A DNA stretch of 64,000 bases from positions 1,170,363,249 through 1,170,427,248 of the forward strand of contig OY856409.1 of assembly GCA_963693085.1 (NCBI GenBank), in the 5' to 3' direction. Made by a program: the position numbers and the translations under genes. The stretch comes from Alisma plantago-aquatica (Eukaryota > Streptophyta > Magnoliopsida > Alismatales > Alismataceae). Of this stretch, positions 35,670-46,765 are shown in pieces. The notes below the pieces were generated by a model. The model was given only the letters and a program-made list of their open reading frames with translations. It had not been told where the DNA came from and did no database searches. Every line of letters begins with the position of its first letter. Within the stretch, counting starts at the first letter, position 1.

Positions 35670-36970
35670 TAGGCATGGCAGAAAAATTCGGTCCGATCTG
35701 ATTCCATCTGACCTGATCCGATCCAAACTGCAATATGTAGATTTTGTGGATTTTACAACTAATGTGGGTCAGGATGCAGATCATCCTTGTGGATCATAGC
35801 CTTGCTGCGGACCAAGTCCCAACAAATCTATGGATCTCGTTCAACCAGTTTGATCCACAAAGTGTCACAAGACACCCAGGCCTCATCTAACACCTATACC
35901 TCGCCCAACACTTCGTCTGCACCACCGTCCTCACCAAGCGAGCCACCGTCATGGATACAAGGATGTTTGAAGGGTCTAAAGATCTGCAGCTCAATGTTGG
36001 CGACTGAGGACAAGGGTCGTGGAGGTACCATGCCAGCGTCTATAAAATAGCCGAGATTCGAAGGCTCCAGACGGTGTGCAAGCGAGCCAAGAAGATATTG
36101 TCCTTCACTGTAGAGACCACCGTCGAGGTCAAGTGCCTCTATGATGGCCTCGATTCTCATGCATCATCTCAACTTCCAGGTTTGAGGAGCTGAATACTAA
36201 TCTCTTCTAGTGGTGCATGGACCTCATTGAGACCCGCCTGAGCAATGCCCAAATCGACAGGTCCACCGTCTACGACATGGTTCTCCTTGGCGGGTCAATG
36301 CAAATTTTGAAGATACAAGACCTCATCAGTGATGCCTTTTCCACCAGTGTGATTAGTAGGTTTCAGAATGTAGATGAGGTGGTGGCAATTGGGACAGAAG
36401 TCCACACTGTTGCATTGGGTAGTGATGGGATGTAGGGTGTGGAGGGCTCCATCTCTCGAACTGCTAGATCTATGGTTGGTATGTTGATCTCAAGGAATAC
36501 ATTTGTGTCAGGATCCCAAGAGTGATTCTTCACAATTTCGCAGTAAGAAAGAATCATCCAGTTCCAGGTGTAAGAAAGAATTAGATCATATTGCTTATCG
36601 AGATTGTATTCTTTGTAAAAGAGAAAGAGGAGACCACATAATTGAATAGATGAGTAGCTAGATGACGAAAGATTCATGGAACAATCATAGACCATGAAGC
36701 AAAGAAATGCAATAAGTCGAATTACGGGGGTGGATTAATGTTTTACATCATAATATTAGACATGTAATGTGAGTTACTACAGTATAATTTTTTTAGATGT
36801 TGCGGATCGGGTAGGTTTTTTACAGACCGGGTCAGATTCTTTTGGATCAGATCGATATAGATTTTTTTATTTGTGGGTTTTTTCAATTTCAGATCGGATG
36901 CGGGCCATACATTGGTGGATCGAATCAGATTCGGGTTAGATAGTGACAATATGACCCATTGCCATGTCTA
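35670..36970. mobile_element. Nonautonomous hAT transposon carrying an Hsp70 fragment (Pack-type)
   Basis: The 1301-bp element is bounded by a perfect 8-bp target duplication. Terminal inverted repeats are TAGGCATGGCA (left) and TAGACATGGCA (right, reverse-complemented), a 10 of 11 match. Subterminal regions are rich in GATCGGAT/ATCCGATC and GGATCGGGT variants (35690-35730 and 36795-36955), as in hAT elements where transposase binds such motifs. No transposase is encoded, so movement needed a helper. The interior holds a host gene fragment (35960-36435). It sits in the protease end of element A, splitting D-W-L-Y-T-Y from R-A-N-I. Confidence 0.92.
35960..36435 (+). pseudogene. Captured Hsp70 nucleotide-binding-domain fragment
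   Basis: Hsp70 chaperones have an ATPase domain whose third quarter is recognisable here. IAEIRRLQTVCKRAKKILS at about 36046-36100 corresponds to the family's RRLRTACERAKRTLS. TTVEVKCLYDGLDS follows. RFEELN and LF appear in a shifted frame near 36180-36200. MDLIETRLSNAQIDRSTVYD then leads to VLLGGS (the phosphate-binding VGGS motif) and VDEVVAIGTEV, matching the family's PDEAVAYGAAV. Frameshifts at about 36165 and 36205 and a stop break it. No intron is visible between these motifs. Upstream similarity (35960-36040) is weak. It is opposite in strand to A and is not a working gene. Confidence 0.85.
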
Positions 36971-36978
36971 GTAGGTGT
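36971..36978. repeat. 8-bp target duplication of the hAT element (right)
   Basis: GTAGGTGT, an exact repeat of 35662-35669. One copy belongs to the protease reading frame of element A (codons for Y-T-Y). Confidence 0.92.
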
Positions 36979-37260
36979 ACAACCAATCCATGCTGAGGAT
37001 TACATAAAAGTCCTCCATATTGAGAAGGATAAAATATGTGGGTAGCTCATGATTTAAGTATTTAACCGAAAAAACTGAGGTTTTCAAAAGAGAGGTATAC
37101 ATCCAACCACTTGGGGTTGCAACATACAAAACATAACCTAAATGCTTGATGTCCAAACAAAGAATTGTTGCCAGATTTCTCAAAATGAAAGTATTAGTAG
37201 ATCCAGAATCAAATAATGCTTTTACATCTTATACCATATCTTTAAGAATGCCTACATAAG
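36979..37260 (-). pseudogene. Element A aspartic protease, interrupted by hAT
   Basis: From N terminus: V-K-A-L-F-D-S-G-S-T-N-T-F-I near 37230-37195 with the D-S-G active site intact. It continues to LRNLATILCLDIKHLGYVLY and ends MEDFYVILSMDWLYTY at the hAT junction (36978). The I-L-x-M-D-W-L box is the protease landmark. The protease would process gag-pol. Upstream of 37230 the frame is interrupted. Confidence 0.87.
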
Positions 37261-37339
37261 TGCATAAGATATCAAACTACTAATGCTATTACATGTTCCT
37301 ACTAAGCTGGAAAGGAAACTCTATGGGTTATTACCCCCT

Positions 37340-38684
37340 ATCAGTCGATTGGAATTTGCCTGAGCTTCTTCATTGTCGATGTCGAAAACTCTAGTTTGTC
37401 TCCGCTCTCCAACAGGTGGGCCTCCAGTTGGGGCTCCTCCACCGACCAGGGTGCTGCTGCCACTGGTTGCACTGCCATAGGACCTCTTAGATCAGGAAGA
37501 GGATAGTTGGTGATGTAGTGTCCCTCCTACTGGGAACAGAAACACACCCTCTTCTTCAAGCGGCACTTCTCAGGATGTGTCCATCCACAGGTGCGACACT
37601 TCTGAAAATGACCTTTATTGCACTGCTTTCCTTTGTCACCATGCTTTCCCTTGGCATTCTTTCACTGATGTCCCTTCTTGTGGTCATTATTTTGTCCTAT
37701 AGTTCCTTTAGTGAAGCCCAGGTACCCCTTAGATGGGATCTGAGCAGGCATCACCATCCTCTCCATGTGTAAGGTGGTGTTGTAGTCTTCGGTGAAGGTT
37801 GTTGGTTTACTCATCATCACAAGGGGCTTAATGAAAGGGTGAAGATGCTCTACAAAATGGTCCACCCATCTTTCCTCAGTCATCATGTACCCAAAAAACT
37901 CCAGGATGTGAAACTTGTGGCTAAAGTCCGCCACAGAAAGGCTACCTTGAATCATGTTGGTGAACTCTCTTTCCTTCTCCTTCTTAGATGAAGTGGGGAT
38001 GAATATGGCTGTGAAGATAGTCCTGAAGTCGGTCCATGCCATCAGGTCCTCATTCAGATCTCGACCCATGATGTGGTTCTCCCACTAGATCTTGGCTGCT
38101 CCTTCCAAGAGGTGAGTACAAAAAGGAACCTTCTTGTTCGACTGCACCTCCAACATGCGGAAATCATTCTCGATCACTCGCATCCAAGCATCTACTTTGT
38201 TGACCACTTCAGTCTTATCCTCTCCCCAGAACTTCTCAATGTTCATCTTGACGAAGTCCAAAATGGTGACACCAAGACAGGAACGAACGGAAAGTGGCTC
38301 ACCATTTTCATCTCTGGATATATTCCTAAGGGCTAGGGCACTAATGGCCTCAGTTAGCTTCTTATGTTGTTCCATCCATAAGGCATTATGCGTGTAGACT
38401 ACTAGTGTAGGTCCTAGGCCACCAGTCGAGTTCTCCTCAAATTTGACCTCATCTTTGGACATGGGTTCCTCTTCCTTGTCCATCTCTGGGTTGACAAAAG
38501 GAATCGACTTAGGGCCTGAGCCTTCTTTGGGGGCTCACTCAGGTCTCTTTCTCTTCTTTGAGGACTTGTCACTATGGTGCCTCTTCCTCTTTTTAGTAGA
38601 TCCCCTCGTCTTGTGGGGAGACCTACTCCCAGCAGGGTTCTCAGTGGTCTCGAAGGGGATAACTACGGTCTTCACACGGGCCAT
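37340..38684 (-). pseudogene. Element A gag with basic N-terminus and two zinc knuckles, broken
   Basis: The likely start is the ATG whose complement is at 38682-38684: MARVKTVVIPFETT. A strongly basic stretch KKRKRHHSDKSSKKRKRP (38590-38540) follows, resembling a bipartite nuclear signal, and then a TGA stop. The gag core (38085-38483, 37662-38069) includes VDAWMRVIENDFRML, then VPFCTHLLEGAAKIWWENH across a stop. F-R-T-I-F-T-A-I-F-I-P, SLSVADFSHKFHIL and ERWVDHFVEHLHP come next. Near 37600 CRTCGWTHPEKC and near 37540 CFCSQ-stop-EGHYITNY are degenerate CCHC knuckles. The basic N-terminus is the most distinctive feature. Confidence 0.87.
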
Positions 38685-38912
38685 GTTATTTCACACAAGT
38701 TCAAATTCCTTTTAAATGTTGATTCATAACTTCGAAAATATATAACCTTTAACTTACATCAATGTCCTCTTATTTACATGCATTTTATTATTTGGTGGAG
38801 GATTCCTTAATCATTAACACCTAGAATTCCCAAACACAGGCGGTGGTGGAGAGAGAGAAAACTCTAAGCACTTAATTTTTCTTCAAAAATAATGGGTAAA
38901 GAAGGGACAAAA

Positions 38913-39107
38913 TTAGATGAGAAGACCTAGAGGTAACTTATTTCGAGTCAAATCCTTTGATTTCGGCCAGGTAGTCACACTAAATCTGAGAGTCCTCATA
39001 GACCAACTAGCGGGGTGGAGGAAAATATTGTTGCCCCCAGATGGTGATCCTATTCTTGATACCTCTGTCATCAGAAAATCCTCTAATAACTCCCTTGGGT
39101 TCTGCAT
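38913..39107 (-). pseudogene. Leader ORF between primer site and gag of element A
   Basis: An open frame of 64 codons (MQNPRELLEDFLMTEVSRIG..., ending KLPLGLLI) lies in the leader. The related element E has the same segment at about 47530-47740 with recognisable EVSR, NIFL and similar words in frame, but with stops. It has no known domain. It could be a leader peptide or an N-terminal gag extension, or simply conserved untranslated leader. Translation is unproven. Confidence 0.4.
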
Positions 39108-39148
39108 AATTTGTAAAATTTAATAATTTTTAGGGATTAAAAGAGAAG

Positions 39149-39167
39149 CCATTGCTCTGATGCCAAA
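39149..39167 (-). other. Primer-binding site of element A
   Basis: TTTGGCATCAGAGCAATGG on the minus strand directly abuts the 5' LTR end. It is the tRNA-Met-type primer site with one change (GGCATC for GGTATC). Element E has TTTGGTATTAGAGCATTGG at the same place. Confidence 0.88.
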
Positions 39168-40913
39168 TGTAACGACCCTGTTTTTCGTAACCCCCAATCA
39201 AGGGAGACCAAGAGGTCGGAGGTGTTGTCCCAAATCCAGGATCAATGGTTTAACAATTAATCAGAAATAATTATCAAATTCTACCAAAACTAAACTTGAA
39301 AGATGGAATAAAAATTACTTTTACATACCTTCCAAAAAAGTGGGTAACTAAGAATTCTATCCATAGTAGAAATCTAACTAGCTAATCCTCCTTTGAATAG
39401 TTACCTTTAGTTCTTGCAGATTCCACTTTACTATTTGAATTTCAGATAATTCCTAAAATGCTGACAAACAAAATGTCAGTTAGTATAAATGAATATAGTG
39501 GTATGTGGGGACAAATAAAACATTGGAATTAGGCCCTAAGAACCTATACATATCAAATAGTTGTTAAATAAGACAAATTTACATTTTCAGTGTAACTTTC
39601 CAACCGCTTTCACACATACCCTGGGATACCCTCTCTTAGGGTTTTGTCCTTGCAAGGGACATAAGGCCACCTTCTCCATCTTGAGTTTGGTTCCTAAGGT
39701 CACCTCTATGGGTGCCCTATGGTCTTCCCCCCAGGGCTTGACCACCTCATACCTTCCCTCTGAGGCTTGGTTTTGCATCATACATCTAGGGATGGTATGT
39801 ACATTCGGAATAGTCACACATATACTTAAATTATTATACGCATAGTCTCTTTAAGAGATTACAGAAATGAAACATCCAAGAAGTTTAGTTTTCATGGAAA
39901 TTGATAAATCTTTGAGAAACACGGGAAACATAATGTGGTTACTCATAATTGAACTACATACCTGATCAGTAGATTTCACAAGTAAATAGCAATTCCAAGT
40001 AAGCAAGCAATCCAAGCAAGCAATTCAACAATCAATAATTCCTGAAAAGCATATGTAACTTATTTACTACACACTTTATCAAGAATCTATCTATTTGACT
40101 TGAAATTTCTTCCTAGGGTTTCCTAATACATTTTAGGGTTTCATTAGGGTTTATCTACACTTTTCATCATTATAACTACAAAACCCTAAAATAGTAAAAC
40201 TGAGTGCAAACCCTAATTTCCTCATTAACCTCTTCCTAACAGGATTAGGATAAATTTATTATCACTTCCCTATGATTAATTTCGAATTATACCACATTAG
40301 AAACCATTAACCCTAAATTAGGGTTTCTAGGTTCATTATTGCATATTCATGTGTATATAAAACCATAAAACAAACATATTATCATCTATTCAGATTTAAT
40401 TCTTCTTCTTATTCTCAACAGGTTATCTTAACTTAAAATAACCTAATCAAGACACTAAATTCAATTTTCTATCACAATTAGGATTTTATCATAGTTCAAT
40501 ACATTAACATGGGTAACTTAATGAACTTTTAGAACTACAACCAATATCATGTCGTGGTTCTATTTTTAATGGTATCTACATGTTATTCTAATAAACTTTT
40601 GTATATAATTTGTTCCCATCTGATGTTTCTATAAATACCTACGATTTTTATAAGATAATTCTTTTCCCACCAATCCGGAAAAGACGCGTGGAATATCCGG
40701 GTTTATTAACCCTTACTAGTGAGGTAGGCTGGATGCAGTCGGCTTACGCCCCCTGGACAATCGGGTCCCGCACCAGTACACACACTTACAAACTAAAAGA
40801 ACCGATGAAAATAACAAAAGACTCTTACCTCAACACTATAGACGTGAGGTCAAAGATGTAATATCCTGAGTCATCGTCTTCTGCCTCTGATCCTTTGCTC
40901 GTGCGAACAGGTG

Positions 40914-40931
40914 GTCAACCCACCAGTTGAC
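40914..40931. promoter_or_regulatory. Conserved GTCAAC-N6-GTTGAC dyad, A right LTR
   Basis: Same dyad and spacing as 10051-10068; the spacer is CCACCA instead of CCACTA. Confidence 0.45.
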
Positions 40932-41193
40932 TTCTTGATCTATGGCCTTTGCATGCAAGCTACAACCTCTGGTGGCTCTATCATCCTCTCCTAAATTTTG
41001 TTGACCCACCAATTATTCCTTCTCATCCTTCCTTCACTGGAACCACAACGTACCCTCTCCAGTGATGGCTTCTCCATGATGAGGTGGAAGATCAGGGTGT
41101 TCCTTTAAATTGAGGGTGTCAGGATGATCGTCTTCATTCTCTGGTTGCATGCGGATGGGTTGTGAGATTATTGGTGCCACCTAGAACCCTCCC

Positions 41194-41203
41194 CTATATA
41201 TAG
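41194..41203 (-). promoter_or_regulatory. TATA box, A right LTR
   Basis: CTATATATAG in the 5' LTR of A, flanked by CCCTCCC as in the left copy. It would have driven transcription toward lower coordinates. Confidence 0.6.
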
Positions 41204-42055
41204 GGTGTCAAACTGGTCTCCTACATATTTGGGGACTTCTTTGTTTCACCACAAAACCCTCCAAAACCCAGGATACTTAGAGTTGGGAGGATCTCATAAA
41301 GTTGATGGGTTCGCGTACTTGCTCACATATCGTCTTTATCTCCAACAAATCCGAAGTGAAGATCATGCTCGCTGGTCTCTCTGTTCCAGTATCCTCGCAA
41401 GACTGGTATCGGGTCTAGACTATTGGATCTTAGATCTGATGGTTCACGCCACTCATATTGTTAATAAACCAGAGATTAATCGCATTTCATATGTGACATT
41501 TAATACTTTATAGGGATTACCTCCTCACTTTAGGATAATTTGCAAAATCCATATCTCCTTATTTGCACACCCTTTTCCAACCAAAATTTAGAGAAATCCT
41601 TAACTTGCCTTTATCTACTCGTATACCAAATTTGAGTCCCAAACTCACAAGGAAAATGGCACTATCTTCACTTGCAAGTTATCACATAGTAAAGCTTATT
41701 TTATTTGTATTTTCTCTTTCATCTACTCTTATCTTCTCAACTTGGACTCCTTAGAACCCAAGAAATCTTAGGGATTCAAAACCCACTCATGTATGATAAA
41801 TCTTTAGCCTTTTAGATGCTTCTATGTCCTTAATTTCTCATTATCTTATTTATACCTTTTGTTAATAGATTTCCTTTTCCTTTTTATTTCCTTTTCATGT
41901 AATTGGGCTTAATTGGTAACAAGGCCCACGAAATTACTCATACAAGGCTATTTATCAAAGGAATCCACTCAATTATCTTAAATCATACAAATTCATACAT
42001 CCTAAAAGGAGAAATTACGTTTCAACCCAAGCATAAGAAAATGGAGGTTATAACA

Positions 42056-44350
42056 ATTGCTTGGTAACCCAGGAGACTCGTAAGGCTTACGCCGAGCGGT
42101 TATATATCAAATAAATCATATTAATCCTCTTTCATTTTATCTCTCCTCCAAAATGACCTTAAAGCATAGGAAAGAGGTTAAAGAAGTGATCATGTGTCTC
42201 TTAAATGCTAAATGGAGTATATCTCGAATATTGACTCAAGAATGTAATAGGAAAAGCCTTTTCAAATTATCTCACCATTTAAATGCATTAATATTAAGAA
42301 TAATAGATATTATAGGAGTTATGGACCATAATGTGTAAAAAAATTTATAATTACATAGGAATATTCTAGGCCTTCTAATTTGCCTATGGTTCAAATTTGA
42401 ACTCACTTGACCCTTTTTTGACCCTCCAATTGATTTAGGAGAGGTTTGAATATCGTTTTACAACAGAATTAGTAGTAATTACATTAATTGCATTCATTTC
42501 TCTAAAGTTCCACATTTCTTGCAATGTCACGTGTTACTGGGTTCATTTTCCTTTCTAACACATGCATCCAATGGTGGTAATTTAATTTAACTCTGATCTA
42601 ACAACCAAACAATCATCCTCTACCTCCACTCAAACTGCGATTAACTCAGTAACACACCTTCAATTCCAAGCCTTATCCTCCCTCTCCTCACATCTATTTC
42701 ACTAGATTCTTTCTCCAGTGACCTCGCCTCAGTCTCCCAAACCCATCAAGACACTACTCACCCCCTGTCTTAGCTAGATGAGAAAATTCCCAAAGAGAGT
42801 TTTGAATCCTTCTCCGCCACGGACTTCCAGATGCCTTCTTGAGGTGCCTCCTTCCAATTTAAGAGTCCCAAAGGCATCTCCATCCTCCACGCACCCCTCC
42901 TCTTTGAGAAATTTGCTCGCCAACACCCTGAGACCCCAAACCTACTCGTGCTTCATATCTGACAAACACCTCTTTAGCATCAGCTCCTCTGCCACCTTCA
43001 GCCAAATTGAAGCACTAGAGAGCATCCCTACCACCTATTCTTCGATTCTTCTCTATCAGTTTGTTCCACGGTAGCCCAATTCAGTGTATCCTATGGACCC
43101 ATTTTTGACCTCTCTAGAGTTCATCGCCATGGCGATCCAATGGTCACTCGAAATTAGCAAGGTTTCAACTGTGTCCTCCTGACCTTCGTTGATACATTCC
43201 ACACCTTGGTTTGACGATTCGAGACTTTCTCAATGTCATGTATGTTTCGAAGACCCCCCTATTCTCCCCTAATGGAGGATCATTCCTAGAGCTCTTGGCC
43301 ACCGCGAGGCTCGAGCTTGGGCTATTTGCGTTCCTCAGAGCACCAATAAGTGTTTTGAGCCTTCCCTTTTTTCTGGTTGTTTGTGAATCGCCATCTGCGA
43401 TCGAAGGACTCATCCCTAGGTTCTTCCCTCACCATGACTGCAAGCAGAAGATCCTTGGTCAACAATGACCCTAATATCCATGTTGCTTTGATCGATTTAT
43501 TTAATCAATATGGGTATTTTTGATATTTCACGTGTGTTGCTGATCTATTAGTTGCTAGCCTTGTTTTGTATCTAAATGACTAAAATGCCCCCGCATGTTT
43601 GATTATCCTATCATGCGCACCGTGGTTTTTCTGACATTTCCTGCTTCATATACATTGATCTTAATTTTCGTTGAATAAGTGTGAGGAATATAGTTGAGTG
43701 GTTTCTTATTGGTCAGTCTTGGAAAATTCATAGTAAATCATAGGATGCTATGAAAAATGCAAATAAATAGTTATTCAAAAGGGTTTTTGGAGATGAATTT
43801 GATTTTAAGGATTTCACGTCATGATTTTCCTTTTTATTTTGATGTTTAGTTGAAACCCTAAATTGAATTATGAAACCCTAATTATTACCATATATGATTA
43901 AGGAGATCTAATCCAACGTAGTTTTTCCTAAATTAATGATGTTGATTAGTGAGCTTAACCCTAATGCATTCAAACCCTAGATCAACATTAGACCACTACA
44001 ATGTATTCATTAATGATGTTTATGACCAAGTTTTAGAGCCTGATCAAGTCAAGAGGAAGTTTGACCTAGTGTTGACTCAAGGATTAAGAGAGGACATCTT
44101 AGACTCAAATCTGTTCCAATCAAATGGGTCATGCTATTGAGCACAAGTAATTGTCATTGTTTGCATATTAAGTACAAAGTAGACATTATTATTGCAAGTT
44201 CAATGTTTTAATCATGATAATTCTATATTATTGGTTGACGATTTCTGCATATGTCATATGGCTATCATGTTCACTATGATTAATGCTTATGATTAATGAC
44301 TCATGAAAGTTATGTTAATGATCAAGAGGAAGAAATCCCATCATGTTTAC
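42056..44350. other. Unassigned region with a GC-richer block (42600-43470)
   Basis: It follows the A duplication ATTGC. It may continue the LTR that starts at 8137, but there is no second copy in the window to prove it. 42600-43470 is more GC- and CT-rich and has open frames of 80-100 codons on both strands (for example 43211-43468 plus), none recognised. 43850-43990 has several AAACCCTAA teloboxes. No RNA gene is seen. Confidence 0.4.
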
Positions 44351-45357
44351 TGTTACAATCCCAATTTTTAGATTCATTTGGGGGAGAAATGTAATTTCTC
44401 CTATTAAAAATATATGAATAAATAATGGTTTGATTTGATTTGGAAGGAATGAATTTCGTTTATAATAGCCTTGTTGGTTGCTTAGTGGTCTTTATTGTCT
44501 ATTGGGCCCAATAACAAGGAAAAGAAAAAGGAAATTCAATAAGTAAATGAATAATTAAGAAATGGAGAAAAGAAAGATGTAGAAACCTCAAGAAGGCAAA
44601 TGAATATCATCCAAAGGTGGATTTCATGCCTCTTGGGTTCTTTGGGTTCCAAGTAGTGCAAAGATAATGCAACAAGAAAGAGAAAAGATCAATAAAATAT
44701 TTCTTTATTAGGAAGGAAATTGGAGATAATGATAAAATATGGGAAATAAGTGGAAATATGTATGATTGAGTATGGGTGCATTTTCAGATCCATAAGGTTT
44801 CTAATGGTAGAAGGAATTCAAATAAGGAAAATAAAAAGAGAAATAAAGAGAAAGTATGAATAAAATAAGTTTTATTAAACAATTTCTTTCATATGAAGAA
44901 AACACATCTTTCCTTTCGAGTTTAAGGCTCAAAATTGGAATAAAGGAAGATAATGTAAATATAAATATTTCCCTGAAAATTGGTTGAAAAACAATGCACA
45001 GTTTCCAAGATATGCAATTTACAAATTATCCTAAAGTGTGGATATTAATTGCCTAAGAAATCAAATGTCATGATAAGGTGGGGATAAGCATCCTGATTTT
45101 CGGTTTTGGTTTAACTGAGGACCGTTGGATATCCAATCCAATGACTGGGGTTAAATCCCAGTGGTGTGAGGAGTCTGTGTAGAATAGGCTTGTGAAGATC
45201 CAAAATTGGATCATTGCGCGAAAAGGAAAGCACCTCAACCTGTGAGGAAATCACCTTTGGGTTCGGGAGAGAAATCTGATGAGTACCAACCCTACTTCTT
45301 AGGGATTTGGTCACCGATTGGGAGAGTCCCCAATCCAGCAGGGATCTACTACCGAAC

Positions 45358-45369
45358 CTATATATATAG
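45358..45369 (+). promoter_or_regulatory. TATA box of the E LTR
   Basis: TATATATATAGGGGAGGG, matching the A LTR promoters in sequence and context. The predicted start would lie about 30 bp downstream, near CATCACACAAACTCATC. Confidence 0.6.
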
Positions 45370-45631
45370 GGGAGGGTTCATTAGGGAACCATCACACAAA
45401 CTCATCAACCCACAACCTTCAGAGAGCGGCAATGAGCGATTATGTGCAACCAATTCAAAGATCCACCCTGACCTTCCCACTCGTCCACCAAGTTTGCCTC
45501 GCTGGAATCTGGCGAGTTGGAGGCGGTGCTAGCATAGCAAGGATGAGTAATTAAAGGCTCAGTCATGTTTGGTGGAGGGAGATGAAGCTCCCTGACCTTT
45601 CAGCACACTCGTAGATGGTTTGGATCATGAA

Positions 45632-45649
45632 GTCAACTGAGGAGTTGAC
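45632..45649. promoter_or_regulatory. Conserved GTCAAC-N6-GTTGAC dyad, E LTR
   Basis: Arms identical to those in both A LTRs and the same 6-bp spacing, although the spacer (TGAGGA) differs. It lies about 270 bp downstream of the TATA box, as in A. Confidence 0.45.
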
Positions 45650-46765
45650 TGCGAGGAGAAGGCAGGCTCGATGCGAGGAAGAAGACCAACTAGTCTTTTA
45701 CCAATTTGCCCCTTTACGCCCAGTACAAAGGTTAATCCCTTTTTGACTTTTGACCGATTGGCTCAGTCGGTCCCCGCTGGCTTGACTCAGCGAGTCGCTA
45801 GTACGCGTGGCAAGGCCTGAGTGGCCAGAGTTATTTAATCTTCAAAAAATCATAGTAATTACTAGGAAGCTCTGATGAATAAAGTTTATATATAAAAGTT
45901 GCTTAGAAAGATACGAGGAATACAATAAAAATAGTTTAAGAACCTGATTTCATTTCAATTTGCAAAATTATGATAAGTTAATGAAAAGTGCTTTAACATT
46001 ATGTTAGAAACCCTAATTGAAATTAATGGTTAAGTTCATGATGCTTAATTGGTGAAATTAAGTAATAGTAACCTACTGAAACGTTAATGATGAAATTGAA
46101 CCTGATCTAGATGAATTATTGCATGGTTCAGGGTTTAACACTAGTTATGAATGATAAAGCATTTAGAAACCCTAATTTAGGGTAAAAGAGGAAAAGATCA
46201 TATTTATTTCGAAATATGTGAAAATATGTTGTTAAATATTGATCCTAAGCCTATTAGATGAGATAGGTTATCATCCTTAGGGTTTTTGAGCTATTTTGCT
46301 TAATTAGGGTTTGTAGTAATAAAAGTGAAAGAAAAACCCTAATTGCACTAAAAGCCCTAAAAGTGGATTAGAAACCCTAGTAAGCGAGCTAGGTTTAATA
46401 GATCTTGATGGTATTGTCAATGATAGGAAATTATATGCATATTTTAGGATCTCTTTGTATGCTTGCTTGCCTATTTGATTTCTTGAATTGATTGGATTAA
46501 TTCTGTCTCAAATCAGCCGGACAGGTTTGTGGTTACGCTTATGGTTAATCACTTTAGTTTCACGACGATTATCAGATGTTTTATCGGTTGCCTGAAAATA
46601 ACTTCTTGGATGACTTTTATTTCATGCAACTATAAAGAGACTAAGATTATCACCATAAATATGTATACATGACTAGCTCAGATCATTGTCCTCCTCTGTG
46701 GCTTTGCTAATGATGAAAAGTGTAACCTAGTACAGGGTCTACTTGTTAAGTAGGACCATCAGGTT

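Larger units (their letters stand above)
8310..42055 (-). mobile_element. Element A: complete, defunct chromovirus split by B and by a hAT element
   Basis: Both LTRs are present (8310-11199 and 39168-42055). A purine tract borders the left LTR and a tRNA-Met-type primer site borders the right one, so the element reads right to left. The order on the minus strand is leader ORF, gag with zinc knuckles, protease, RT, RNase H, integrase, chromodomain. This is the Ty3/gypsy chromovirus order, and the long LTRs and C-terminal chromodomain suggest the Tekay/Del group. The internal region spans 28 kb only because B (13603-34938) and a hAT element (35670-36970) were inserted. Removing both leaves about 5.3 kb of internal sequence, a normal size. 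LTR copies differ by roughly 9% in a hand count over about 260 bp. Confidence 0.92.
39168..42055 (-). repeat. Element A right LTR (5' LTR)
   Basis: 2888 bp, aligned along its length with 8310-11199. It starts TGTAACGACCCTG and ends GGTTATAACA. It holds the TATA palindrome at 41194-41203 and the GTCAAC/GTTGAC dyad at 40914-40931. Confidence 0.93.

Noticed and set aside
35467..35799. 110-codon plus-strand frame spanning the left hAT junction
   Set aside because: It is antisense to A pol and runs across the transposon boundary. It is a chance frame.
36217..36435. Short intact Hsp70-like gene starting at MDLIETRLS
   Set aside because: The methionine is an internal Hsp70 residue. Similarity continues upstream in other frames, so it is a fragment of a broken copy.
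42778..43074. 98-codon frame as a host gene
   Set aside because: No recognised domain, no preserved counterpart, and an antisense frame of similar size lies nearby. Not enough support for a gene call.
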